Shown: in pieces, positions 37,071 through 47,600 of the stretch
How the letters are laid out: every line of letters begins with the position of its first letter
Position numbering within the stretch: position 1 is the first letter of the stretch
DNA from: Candidatus Nitrosacidococcus sp. I8
GTDB taxonomy: Bacteria; Pseudomonadota; Gammaproteobacteria; Nitrosococcales; Nitrosococcaceae
NCBI RefSeq assembly: GCF_945836005.1
Contig: NZ_OX241534.1
Location: 1,167,501-1,231,500, forward strand
DNA length: 64,000 nucleotides
Direction of reading: 5' to 3'
Program-made: the position numbers and the translations under genes
The notes under the pieces: generated by a model
Databases searched by the model: none
The model's input: the letters and a program-made list of their open reading frames with translations, nothing else
Told to the model about the DNA's origin: nothing

Positions 37071-38559
37071 ATTGAAATTTTTTAATTACCTGTAATAATA
37101 CTAAAGCAACTAAAGCACAAATGGTTGCTGCAATACATAGCCAGTTAAATAGATTAGTATAAATAAGCAAAGTAATTTGGGGATCAATAATATTCTTAGG
37201 AATTGCTGCTAAGGTAGCAACCCATCCGCCAAAGTATTGGGAAATACCCGTGACAATAAAATAAACTCCCATCATTAATCCACCTATCTGATCTGGGGTA
37301 TAGCGGGCAATAACAGCTAATCCTAAACCACTAATCAGCAGTTCGCTGAGTGCCCCAAAACCATAGCCCCAAACAATAAACCAAGAAGAAATTCTACCTT
37401 CGGTATTGGAAAAATGTACTGCTATGCTATAAACAAAGAAGCTGGCTGCCATCGCAATAAAACCAATGATAAATTTAGTAGCAATAGAATTATTTTTTTG
37501 ATTAGTATAAATATAACTCCAAGCAAGAAGAGGGCTTAAGATAAAAATCCAAATAGGGTTTAATGCTTGGAATTGAGCAGGTGCCCAATTAAATAGATGG
37601 ATTCCAAAAATATAAAACCCCCAATCCACATTACGCAAGATAAACAAGGCTAGCGAGGTAGCCATTTGTTGATAAAAAATAAAGAAAAAAACAATTTGTA
37701 AAGTTAAAAGAAAGGTAATAATTAATCCATATCGCTCTTTGCCTTGATTAGTAGCCATTAAAAAAATAAAAAATAGCAATACACTAATCCCAGTTATATA
37801 TATGAACCAGCGAGCAATATATTCGTTTTTAATAACAAAAGCAGAAAAAAATATAAATATGATGCTCCCGATAAACACTAAACTAAGCCTATCTAACTTT
37901 ATTGGTTGAAAATCTGGATAAGAGCCAATATGTGCAATACTCTGATGCATCATAAAAAAGTAGCTTAACCCTAAAATAAGCCCAATAGCACTGATTGAAA
38001 ATGCAATATACCACCCAAAATCACTATGGAAATAGTCATTGATATAGTCTTTTACCCATGGGATGAGTAGCATAGAAATCATAGAGCCTATATTCACTGA
38101 CATGTAATACAGGGTAAACGCACTTTCTATTTTAGAGTTATCTTGTTGGTAGATTTTACGGATCATATTGCTGGCATTTGGCTTAAATAAGCCATTGCCC
38201 ACAATAATGACCCCTAAGGCTAGAAACATAAAATCGGTATCTTGCTTAGGTATTGCTATTAATCCATAGCCTATGACAAGGATTACTACGCCAAGCAATA
38301 AGGTACGGCGTGTACCTAGCACTTTATCACCCACCCACCCACCAATAACTGGCGTAGTGTAAATGAGTGCAACACAAATACTCCAGCTTAAATTAGCCTG
38401 CTGATCGCTAAATCCAAGTTGTTGTACCATATAGTAAACAATCAGCACCTGCATGCCGTAATAGCCGAAACGCTCCCACATTTCAATAACTAAAATAGTG
38501 GTAAATGAATGAGTCTGGGAGGATAAAGAAAAGGCTAAATTTACAGGTTGCTTGTCCAT
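37033..38559 (-). CDS. POT/PTR-family peptide:H+ symporter
   Basis: 508 residues with 12-14 predicted helices. EMWERFGYYGMQVLIVYYM is the ExxERFxYYG signature of proton-dependent oligopeptide transporters, and GGWVGDKVLGTRRTLLLG and VSVNIGSM-like FTLYYMSVNIGSMIS are conserved. It imports di- or tripeptides with protons. In an autotroph this may recycle cell-wall or protein peptides. Monocistronic; its stop codon lies within the end of the PEP-CTERM gene. Confidence 0.9.
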   Translation of the reverse strand: MDKQPVNLAFSLSSQTHSFTTILVIEMWERFGYYGMQVLIVYYMVQQLGFSDQQANLSWSICVALIYTTPVIGGWVGDKVLGTRRTLLLGVVILVIGYGLIAIPKQDTDFMFLALGVIIVGNGLFKPNASNMIRKIYQQDNSKIESAFTLYYMSVNIGSMISMLLIPWVKDYINDYFHSDFGWYIAFSISAIGLILGLSYFFMMHQSIAHIGSYPDFQPIKLDRLSLVFIGSIIFIFFSAFVIKNEYIARWFIYITGISVLLFFIFLMATNQGKERYGLIITFLLTLQIVFFFIFYQQMATSLALFILRNVDWGFYIFGIHLFNWAPAQFQALNPIWIFILSPLLAWSYIYTNQKNNSIATKFIIGFIAMAASFFVYSIAVHFSNTEGRISSWFIVWGYGFGALSELLISGLGLAVIARYTPDQIGGLMMGVYFIVTGISQYFGGWVATLAAIPKNIIDPQITLLIYTNLFNWLCIAATICALVALVLLQVIKKFQFKLQNIDSYENK

Positions 38560-38661
38560 AGGTTACCTTGTTTTTTTTATATATTCAGCTATACATTAGA
38601 ATTATATTTAAATGATTATCATACGCATTAAATTTTAAATAGCTTTATTTAAAATGAAGTT

Positions 38662-39720
38662 ATGGAAGAACAACAGGCTATATCTTTTATCGCAAGGCTA
38701 CCGAGAATAATTCAATATAAGTTTATCTGGCTACTATTCGGAGTTTATTTTATAGCAGCCTTATGACCAAAATTAGGATTAGATATTTGGCATATCACAC
38801 TTGGTCAAGTAGTTATTTTTAAGGAATAAGGAAGAAATACCTATCAAAATTCCTTTACTTATGCGGCTTTTTTACTATTTAATACTGGGTTACTAGCTAA
38901 ACTCTCTAAAATTCAAGTTATATCAAAATATCTTGTTATTTTATTGGTATTTGGCATCTTTGCTAAATTAGTTATACCAGCAATTTCTGCTATTGGTGCC
39001 TCTGAAATAATGAGATTATGGCATCGCCCAGATAAAGCTCAAAACATTTTAGCAGGACTTGCTTTAGTTGCAGCTATGTCTATTGCTGGCTCATCCACAG
39101 TTTAGTCTTTAAATTCTCAAGGTAATGTTATACTTAGTTTAGATTTAGTGATCATAACAACCCTACTTAGCCCGTTTACAGTACCCTGCATCTTGCACTC
39201 AGTAAGTTTCATAACGGTTGGAAATGGTGCAAAAGTTTTAAACGAAATAGCGAGCAGAGGGGTAGGAATACTTTTAGTCTTAAGTATCGTAATACCATCA
39301 GTAATGGAAATTATACTAAATTGCTTAATTAAAGACAGAGACTTGTTGCGTGTTAAACTTTATTTAAAGCTCATTAATTTATTTGTATTGCTATTTATGG
39401 CCTATGTTAACACCGTTATTTCTTTACCACAGGTGATTGCCCATCCTGATTATGATCTTTTAGCTATTATTTTCCTCATTACCTTTGGTCTATGTGCCTT
39501 TATTTTTTTTATAGGCTGGGCTATTATAGGGAAGCTATTACATGCTACCCATTCCCAAAAAACATCACTTATGTTTAGCCTTGGCATGAGCACCAATGGT
39601 ATTGGGTTAGTACTTGGATCATTAATGCTTACTAATTACCCCTCTGCCATATTAGTTATCGTATTTTATAATTTTGCCCAGCAGATTATGACAGGAGGAA
39701 TGAATAGGGTTTTATTTTAA
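38662..39720 (+). pseudogene. BASS-family transporter with three in-frame stops
   Basis: One continuous frame starting MEEQQAISFIARLPRIIQYK carries three stops: TGA at 38764, TAA at 38827 and TAG at 39103. No frameshift is needed. The part after each stop still reads as membrane protein; the last stop falls in the AGSSTVxS motif, where Trp (TGG) is usual in bile acid:sodium symporter-like proteins. The remaining open piece (39148-39720, 190 residues) would be a truncated transporter. The family call rests on SIAGSST, LSLDLVIITTLLSPFT and STNGIGLVL. Confidence 0.75.
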
Positions 39721-39766
39721 TAAAACCCTATTGCTTGATTATTTTTACTGCTAAAAGCCTAATTAA

Positions 39767-41020
39767 CTATAGTTTCTTTAGAAACTCTACAAGATCACTC
39801 TTTTTAGATGCGGAAAGCCCAATATTCATCTTTGTATTGTACCTTTCCACCATATCTTGAAGTGTTGCTGCAGATCCATCATGAAGATAAGGGGGATGTT
39901 GCCATAAACCACGTAATGGGGTAGTCCGCCACATTCCAGTTGCAGTACGGGTAACATAGAGTTTATCATCGGCTACCGTATCTTCCGGTGAATGTGATCG
40001 TTCATTAGCATCAGTAAATTTGTCTCCGCTATGGAAATTTGCACAGCCTGCAGCACCATTAAATAATGCCTCACCCCGATTAGCAGCGTCAGGATTAAAG
40101 CTTCCTGCAGGTGGAAGTGGTGCAGCTATAGAGAGTTGATAAGATTGTAGTGCAGCCAACTTATCAGTTACTAAATCTTGGGTACCATTAACAATGAACA
40201 CACCAGGTTTCCAGCTGGGTTTTAGACCAGGTTGATCAGGATTCATATGGGTGCCGATTCTAGGATCTGAAAACAATCCTTACCCTCCCATCTGGGTAAC
40301 GCCTACATAACAATTCCAGTAAAACAATGATGGTCCATCTCCTGTATAAACCACGCTGTTGATACCCTCTAAACCGTAAGCAGGCGGTATGACCACGTGG
40401 TTACTAAGGCCATCAATGTTAAAACGAGGATCAAATAATCCGGGACCCCAAGAATTATAAACATCTTTTTGTGCTTGAGTCAGTGCAGGGGATAGAGCGA
40501 TAATCGCCCCAGGGTTTAAATCGTGGTTTGGCCAACCATCCAATCGATGACCTATCCCTGCTGAAAATGAATTATCCACAGTCGAGTGACATAAAGCACA
40601 GCTCACACCTAATTGAGTTAAGGTACCATTATTGCTTACTTGGCCTTGAAGACCAACAACGGCGTTAAGCTTTAACAAGGTCACAGTAGTAGCAGGGCTA
40701 GTGAGATCGACACTACCATCGGCAATGCTCTCTTGTACCGCTTGAGGTAGCGCATCTATGTCTACCTTTAAACCTACGGCAAGAGCAGTTTTTGGATCTA
40801 CAGCCTGACTAACTACTTCATTCATATGTAACTGGCCAGTCCAGAAAATTTCATCTCCAAAAGTTTCGAAACGAAAGACCTGCTGACCTTGTGTTACTAA
40901 GGTTGGATCAAGCGGACCAGAATTGCCTTCTCCAGTGCCAGTTAAACCATAGCTTATGGTTGCAGATATAGCTAATAGTGACCCGCTAGCGAGTGCAACA
41001 AAACCTTTTTTATTTATCAT
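39767..41020 (-). pseudogene. Di-haem cytochrome c peroxidase-like protein, broken
   Basis: A 417-codon frame interrupted only by TAA at 40280-40282 (codon 247), where CAA (Gln) would fit VTQMGG-x-GLFSDPRIG. The N-terminal part has a signal peptide and haem site CALCH (141-145). In the second half the haem site reads CANFH: the second Cys codon is TTC at 40034-40036. So one haem site is lost as well as the chain being cut. RTTPLRGLWQHPPYLHDGSA is typical of MauG/CCP-like proteins. The gene follows a PEP-CTERM gene by 14 bases, presumably one operon. Confidence 0.85.
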
Positions 41021-41034
41021 TAATCACCTCTTTA

Positions 41035-41688
41035 TTATCCGATAAGGGTTACCTGCGTATGGGGGCGTAACCTTATAAACGCACCGATAAACAATAAACC
41101 TAAACTAAATATTCCGAGGGTAGCAGGCTCTGGCACGCTAGATGGGTTATTTGAGGTGATTTTACCGGTAAAGTTTTGCAAGATAATATCACCGCTTGCG
41201 GTGCTGATAGTGCCAGTTTGTCCTTGAAAAATAGTTCCGCCACTAAAGCTAGTGAGTGATCCAAACTCAGTGCCAAAAAGAGTACCACTTGAATTGGGTG
41301 TGGTAAATGAAAGTGAGGCTGTGTCATTATCTGCATTTTTAAGATTTACACTATATGCAAGTGGCTCATCGATTTGTGCTACCAATGGATCTTGAGTAGC
41401 TATCGTATCAAAAACAGGAATAGATAAATCGGGAAAACTAAATGTTATTGAAGTAATTTGACCAATTTCTCCAAAATTCTGGCTCGATCCAGTTGGATCA
41501 ACAGTCATTGCACCTGAAAAATTAGTAGAAACAGAATTATTATCATTAGTGTTACTTGAGAAGTATTTCGCCTGCCCACTGATATTAAACGACATTGGGC
41601 CAGCAATAGCTAGAAAGGGGAAAAACCCAATTGTCATCCCCACTAGCGATATTAGCCATTTTTTTAGACCGGAGGGCTTTATACCCAT
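41035..41688 (-). CDS. PEP-CTERM sorted extracellular protein
   Basis: 217 residues: signal peptide (about 1-29, AIA-G), a Ser/Thr/Asn-rich beta-type region without known domain, and a PEP-CTERM tail: VPEPATLGIFSLGLLFIGAFIRLRP. A good GGAGG ribosome site lies before the ATG. The broken di-haem cytochrome gene follows, so the pair may once have formed a surface-linked redox unit. No sigma-54 element was found upstream of this gene. The function of the mature domain is unknown. Confidence 0.82.
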   Translation of the reverse strand: MGIKPSGLKKWLISLVGMTIGFFPFLAIAGPMSFNISGQAKYFSSNTNDNNSVSTNFSGAMTVDPTGSSQNFGEIGQITSITFSFPDLSIPVFDTIATQDPLVAQIDEPLAYSVNLKNADNDTASLSFTTPNSSGTLFGTEFGSLTSFSGGTIFQGQTGTISTASGDIILQNFTGKITSNNPSSVPEPATLGIFSLGLLFIGAFIRLRPHTQVTLIG

Positions 41689-42171
41689 ATTTACCTCCTA
41701 AAGATGAAAGATATAAAAAAACGAGATTTAAAAGGTATCGAGGTAAGATAGTGAGTTATAAATGTATATTTAAAATACACCTATTATATTAAGTGCACAA
41801 TAGTAAGAAATAGTAAGGGTAGGTTTTTCTTTGAAATCTAAAAAAATTAAGATTGTAAATACGCACACTTACTAAATGAGATAGAGGCTAAGTCATGGCT
41901 TGAGTAAATACTCAAGAATTCTGATTATTTTTCTAATGGCAAATATATTATTTTGCCGTAGGCTGGGCAAGGGTAGCTTTGAAGAAGGATTATCTTGCAC
42001 CAAGCATAAAGTGAATTCAGATACTTGAAGAGATAAATAGAAAGATAAAAAACCCGAATTTTTCAATCTACATGGATATCTAAGTGCTTAGAGAGATAAG
42101 GTAATGTTTAGTAACAGAGAGCTAAGCTAAAAACCTAGCTAAATGATCGTACCAACAGATAGTAGCAAATC
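41689..42171. other. Gene-free region before PEP-CTERM gene and after hemH
   Basis: 483 AT-rich bases with no credible ORF. Two small perfect inverted repeats occur: CTTGAGT-AAAT-ACTCAAG (41899-41916) and GGCAAA-(8)-TTTGCC (41938-41957). The first may be a weak hairpin terminator or operator. The promoter for the minus-strand PEP-CTERM gene must lie here, but no -24/-12 or -35/-10 pair convinces. Confidence 0.5.
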
Positions 42172-43185
42172 TCATCTGATTATATGCTGTCCAATTAAAT
42201 CTGCTAAACTAGAGATATGGGATTTTTTATCATTTAGTGCTGGAATATAATGGTATCCTTCCCCTCCTGCCTGTAAAAACAGTTTTTTATTTCGATCAGC
42301 CATTTCTTCTAAAGTTTCTAGACAATCTATAACAAACCCTGGGCATACCACATCAATATATTTCACTCCTGCTTTAGCCCATTCTACAAGCAGATGATCT
42401 GCATATGGTTTTAGCCATTCCTCTCGACCAAAACGGGATTGAAATGCAATTTGCCAATCTTCTTGCTTTAATTGAAGACGATCGGCTAACAATTGGGCTG
42501 TTTCACAACATTGATGGTAATAAGGATCGCCTGCAAGAAAATATCGGTTGGGCAGCCCATGAAATGAAATGAGGAGCCGCTCCCCTCTTCCTTTTTTTTC
42601 CCATGTAGCTTTAATATTTTCAGCAAGTGCATCTAAATAACCATGATTGTTATGGTAATGCATAATCATATGTAGTTCTGGTAGCCATCGCCATTTAGAA
42701 ATGGTTTTTGCAACTGCATCAAATGTAGATCCGGTAGTACTTCCCGAGTACTGAGGGTAGAGAGGAAGGATAATGAGTCGCTTAATATGCAATTGGTGTA
42801 ATTCTTCAAGAGCTTGTTCAATAGAGGGAAAACCATAACGCATTCCTAAAACTACTTTTACAGATTGCCCTCTGTGATTTAATTCTTTTTGTAAATTATT
42901 ACCGACCTTGCTTGCAAAGCTGCGTAAAGGAGAGCCCTCTTCTAGCCAAATACTTTGATACAGACGAGCTACAGAATAAGGGCGAATGGGTAGAATAAAT
43001 CCGTATAAAATAGGCAACCACAGTAAGCGTGGCATTTCTATCACTTTAGGATCGGATAAAAACTCCCTTAGAAATTGGCGTACTCCTGATGGCGTAGGTG
43101 TATTGGGTGTTCCTAAGCTAGTCAGTAAAATCCCTGTATGGGTAGTTTGGTTCTGGAAAGGATGGTCATATTCTTTAAAGCCCAT
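42172..43185 (-). CDS. hemH: Ferrochelatase
   Basis: HemH inserts Fe(II) into protoporphyrin IX. 337 residues with TGILLTSLGTPNTPTP at the start, LPLYPQYSGSTTGS, the catalytic His in LISFHGLPNRYFLAGDPY, FQSRFGREEWLKPY and the acidic metal-path segment CPGFVIDCLETLEE. It is monocistronic. Demand for haem is high in an ammonia oxidiser with octahaem and tetrahaem cytochromes. Confidence 0.96.
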   Translation of the reverse strand: MGFKEYDHPFQNQTTHTGILLTSLGTPNTPTPSGVRQFLREFLSDPKVIEMPRLLWLPILYGFILPIRPYSVARLYQSIWLEEGSPLRSFASKVGNNLQKELNHRGQSVKVVLGMRYGFPSIEQALEELHQLHIKRLIILPLYPQYSGSTTGSTFDAVAKTISKWRWLPELHMIMHYHNNHGYLDALAENIKATWEKKGRGERLLISFHGLPNRYFLAGDPYYHQCCETAQLLADRLQLKQEDWQIAFQSRFGREEWLKPYADHLLVEWAKAGVKYIDVVCPGFVIDCLETLEEMADRNKKLFLQAGGEGYHYIPALNDKKSHISSLADLIGQHIIR

Positions 43186-43276
43186 AATTTTAATTGTAGT
43201 GTATTTTTAATATTTAGAGTTGCAGCTAAGCTTAGCAGGTTATTATATATAACTTCTATCCTAGACAAGCGTTATG

Positions 43277-43309
43277 AATATTTGTAACATACATTCATGT
43301 ATGTATAAG
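43277..43309 (+). promoter_or_regulatory. Promoter and AcrR-type operator of the RND pump
   Basis: TTGTAA (43282-43287) and TATAAG (43304-43309), 16 bases apart, make a sigma-70 promoter. Between and over them lies the perfect palindrome ACATACAT-TC-ATGTATGT (43287-43304), so a bound repressor would block it. The 17 bases from 43277 are identical to those before the broken acrR-like gene at 34212. Confidence 0.78.
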
Positions 43310-43407
43310 TGGGGTTATATAGCTTATCTCCTCAAACATTCAAACAATAACAATCCCCTACTGCTAGGGCAAAAGATTAAACATATTTACTTATTGAGTC
43401 ACTGAAT

Positions 43408-44616
43408 ATGCACCCTATAGCTTCGTTATCTTATATTATTTTTCCTTCTCTTCTAAAATTAAAGAGAAAGCCTAACCCATTTTTATGGAGTATTATTTTT
43501 CTAATTCTTGTAGGGTGTAGCGATAAGGGTGCTCAGCAGTTTCAGATGCCTCCCCCTGAAGTAGATGTTATTAGTGCTACACCACAGGATTTTCCACTTA
43601 CTAAAGATTATGTAGGTCGCTTATCTCCCTATCGCAGTGCTGATGCACGAGCTAGAGTAGCTGGTGTTGTTTTACAGAAATCTTATAAAGAAGGGGATAT
43701 TGTCCAAAAGGGAGATTTATTATTCCAAATTGATTCAGAGCCATTCGAAGCTGCTTTAAATGCAAATACAGCGGCGCTTGCTCAGGCAGAAGCTACTTAT
43801 ACTAATAATAAAATTGCAGCAGAGCGCGCACGTAAATTAGTTACTAAAGGTTTTGTTACTGAAGCTGATTTAGATAATGCTGAAGCTAATGAACGTACCG
43901 CAGCAGCAGCGGTAGAGGAAGCTAAAGCTAATGTACATACTGCTCAAATTAGCCTTGGTTATACTAAGGTAGTTGCTCCCATCACAGGTCGAGCCGATAG
44001 GCAACAAGTCACTGAAGGAGCATTAGTAGGTCAACTTGATGCAACTCTGCTTACAACAGTAGATCAAATTGATCCTCTATATGCCAATTTTACGGTTAGT
44101 ATTACTGAAATGGAGCAAATGCGCCGTGCTAAAAGCGAGGAGGCTACTATATCAAAACTAGGAGATGTAACAGTACAAATTACTTTACCTAGTAAGAATA
44201 TTTATCCAGAGCTCGGTATTGTTGATTTTTCTGCAAGTAGGGTAAATCCATCTACTGGAGCAGTAGATTTACGTGCTACCGTACCTAATGTAGATTATCA
44301 TTTACTACCCGGAACTTATGTCACACTAAAAGCAGATTTAGGCACATTACACAATACTTTTCTCATTCCTCAAGAAGCAGTACTCCGGGATGGTAGTGGT
44401 GCTTACGTAATGGTTGTAGATCAAGAGAAGAAAGTGGTACGTCATAATGTAATTGCGGAAAGAATGCACCAAGGCAGTTGGTTAATTACTGGGGGGTTAA
44501 ATACTAATGATCAGGTAATTGTCTCTGGATTACAAAAAATACAGCCAGGTATATCTGTTAATCCAGTTCCTTGGAAAGTAAATAACAATCAATCCACTGA
44601 TAATTCTAGTAATTAG
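43408..44616 (+). CDS. acrA: RND efflux periplasmic adaptor (AcrA-like)
   Basis: 402 residues. A basic N-terminus and hydrophobic segment lead to the lipobox ILVGC (Cys about 36), giving an inner-membrane lipoprotein. The biotinyl-lipoyl domain (VGRLSPYRSADARARVAGVVLQK), an alpha-hairpin (AEATYTNNKIAAERARKLVTKGFVTEADL) and beta-barrel follow, as in AcrA/MexA. It connects AcrB to a TolC-type channel, which is not encoded beside it. The operon has only two genes. Confidence 0.92.
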   Translation: MHPIASLSYIIFPSLLKLKRKPNPFLWSIIFLILVGCSDKGAQQFQMPPPEVDVISATPQDFPLTKDYVGRLSPYRSADARARVAGVVLQKSYKEGDIVQKGDLLFQIDSEPFEAALNANTAALAQAEATYTNNKIAAERARKLVTKGFVTEADLDNAEANERTAAAAVEEAKANVHTAQISLGYTKVVAPITGRADRQQVTEGALVGQLDATLLTTVDQIDPLYANFTVSITEMEQMRRAKSEEATISKLGDVTVQITLPSKNIYPELGIVDFSASRVNPSTGAVDLRATVPNVDYHLLPGTYVTLKADLGTLHNTFLIPQEAVLRDGSGAYVMVVDQEKKVVRHNVIAERMHQGSWLITGGLNTNDQVIVSGLQKIQPGISVNPVPWKVNNNQSTDNSSN

Positions 44617-44638
44617 CTTTACCAAAATTTTTTAAACT

Positions 44639-47600
44639 ATGCCTAATTTTTTTATTGATCGTCCTATTTTTGCTTGGGTTATTTCAATTCTACTAAGTTT
44701 AGCTGGAGTACTTGCCATTCTTAGTTTAGGTATAGAATCTTACCCAAATATTGCTCCTCCCCAAATAGTAGTTACCGCAAGATACAATGGAGCAAGTGCA
44801 AGTACCACTGAAAAAAATGTCACTCAAGTGATTGAACAAGAGCTTGTAGGAATCGATCATCTTCTCTACTTCCAATCCCAATCTAGCTCTAATGGAGAAA
44901 CACAGATTACGCTTAGTTTTGAAGTAGGTATAGATCCAGATATTGCTCAAGTACAAGTGCAAAATAAGGTGACCATTGCTACCCCTCGTTTACCAGATCA
45001 GGTAGCAAGAGAAGGAATTACGGTTGTAAAGAGTAACCCTGATTTTCTTATGTTTACAGCATTAGTATCAGATAATCCAAATATTAATAGTGATCAGCTC
45101 AATGATATCGTTGCCTCTCGAATTAAAGAACAAATAGGTCGTATTTCTGGGGTAGGTAATACAAGACAACTAGGATCTGAATATGCGATGCGAGTCTGGA
45201 TAGATCCAGATAAACTTCGAGGTTATAGTTTATCTCCTATGGAAGTACGCAGAGCGATAGAAGCACAAAATGTACAGTTCTCTGCTGGTTCTTTAGGCGC
45301 AGATCCAACAAAGGATAGTAAACTCAATTTTATTGTTTCCGCTGAAAAACGCTTAGATTCCCCTGAGCAGTTTGAAAATATTATTTTACGGGCTGATCCT
45401 AACGGAACTACGGTTAAATTAAAAGATGTCGCAGATATTTCCTTTGGGCGACAAATTTATGGTATGGATACCTCTTGGAGCGATAAGCCTGCTGCTGGAT
45501 TAGGGATTCAACTCCTTCCTGGAGCAAATGCTTTAGAAGTAGGTAAAAAAGTGCGGGCAAAATTTGACGAACTTGCTGAAGATTTTCCTGATGGAGTTCG
45601 ATGGTTTGCTCCTTACGATACCGTTCCTTTTATTAAAAAATCCATTGAAGGGGTAACCCATACCCTGCTAGAAGCGGTGATCCTTGTTTTTTTTGTTATG
45701 CTAATTTTCTTGCAGAACTTTCGTGCTACTATTATTCCTACTTTAGTTATTCCTGTATCTTTATTTGGTACCTTTATTGGGCTGAAAATTTTAGGTTTTA
45801 GTATTAATCAGCTTAGTTTATTCGGTATGGTGCTAGCAATTGGTATTGTGGTGGACGACGCCATTGTAGTCATTGAAAATGTTGAGCGCCTTATGACTGA
45901 GGAGGGATTATCTCCAAGAGATGCCAGCCGTAAAGCTATGAAGCAAATTGGCGGTGCAGTCGTCGCTATCACTGTAGTTTTAATGGCAGTATTTGTGCCT
46001 TCTGCTTTCCAGTCAGGTGCTGCTGGAATCATTTATAAGCAGTTTGCGTTAACTATGGTGATTGCTATGGCGTTTTCTGCTTTTTTAGCACTTTCCTTTA
46101 CCCCAGCTCTTTGTGCCAGTTTTCTTAAACCCACTCACGGAGATAAAGATAAGAAGAATTTTATTTTTCGTGGATTTGATTTTGTTTTTGAAAAATTTAC
46201 AAACCTGTATATCCGTTATACGGATAGTTCAATTAACCATACCTCCCGAGGTATGGTAGTTTTTGCCATCATTGTATTTTTAGTAGGCTTTTTATATCCA
46301 AGACTGCCAGACAGTTTTGTACCAGAAGAAGATCAAGGATTTGCATTAGTTATTGTGCAGCTACCGCCAGGGTCTTCTATTAAGCGTACCCAAAAAGTTA
46401 TGTCTGAAATTTATAATATTGCTAAAAACCAGCAGGAGCTTAGAGGTGTTTTTCAGATTACTGGATTTAGTTTTGTAGGTAGCGGAGAGAATGTGGGCAT
46501 GGCTTTTATTAACCTTAAAGACTGGGATGATCGACCAACCACTTCCCGTCAGTTTATAGATAAAATGAACATGCTCCTTTTCGGATCTATTAAAGATGCC
46601 CAAGTATTTACCGTAAACCTCCCTACTATTCGTGGCTTAAGCCAGTTTGGCGGTATCGATCTCTACCTCCAAGCACGTACAGGACAACCCACTGAAGAGC
46701 TTATTCAAGCACAAAATATATTAGTAGGTAAAGCGAATCAAAGCCCTTCTTTCTTTGGGGTGCGTCCAAATACCTTGTCTCCCTCCCCTCAATTGCAGCT
46801 AAAAGTAGATCGGGTGCAGGCCGAATCCATGGGCTTATCAGTAGCAGATATTTATAACACTATTGGTTTAATCCTAGCTCCTGTATATATCAATGACTTT
46901 AACTATCAAGGTCGAGTAAAACGCGTGTACGTACAAGCCGCTGAACCTTTCCGAATGAATCCAGAAGAAGCACTTCAGCATGTATACATGCCTAGTACTC
47001 AAATGGATAGTGATGGGCTTTCAGAAATGATACCACTTGCTAATATAGTAGATGAGAAATGGGAGTTTTTACTCCCTAAACTATCCCGATATAATGGTTA
47101 TTCTGCGATTGAGATTGTAGGTGAACCTGCCACAGGCCATGCTTCTGGGGAAGCCATGGGTGAAATAGAAAAAATTATTAATAACGATCTACCTAAGGGA
47201 TTTGGGCTTGAATGGACAGGTCAATCTTATCAAGAAATTATTGCAGGTAAAACAGCTTTATTTCTGATTGGGTTATCTATTGTAATTGTATTTTTAGCCC
47301 TAGCTGCCTTATATGAAAGCTGGTCTATTCCAACCTCTGTATTGCTTGTAGTGCCTTTAGGGTTGCTGGGAACAGTCGTATTTACTATGTTGTGGCATAT
47401 GCCTAATGATCTCTACTTTAAAATTGGGATGATTACTGTTATTGGATTAGCAGCAAAAAATGCGATTTTGATTGTAGAATTTGCAGTAGAAGCACAGCAT
47501 ATGGGGCGTACGCTACGTGATGCAGTGGTAGAAGCTGCCCGTTTACGGCTACGTCCTATCGTCATGACCTCTATTGCATTTATTGGTGGGGTATTCCCTT

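Noticed and set aside
39767-41020. Two separate genes (39767-40276 and 40280-41020)
   Set aside because: Both lie in the same frame and join across a single TAA; the family sequence runs on without a gap, so it is one broken gene, and the TTG start of the second part is not real.
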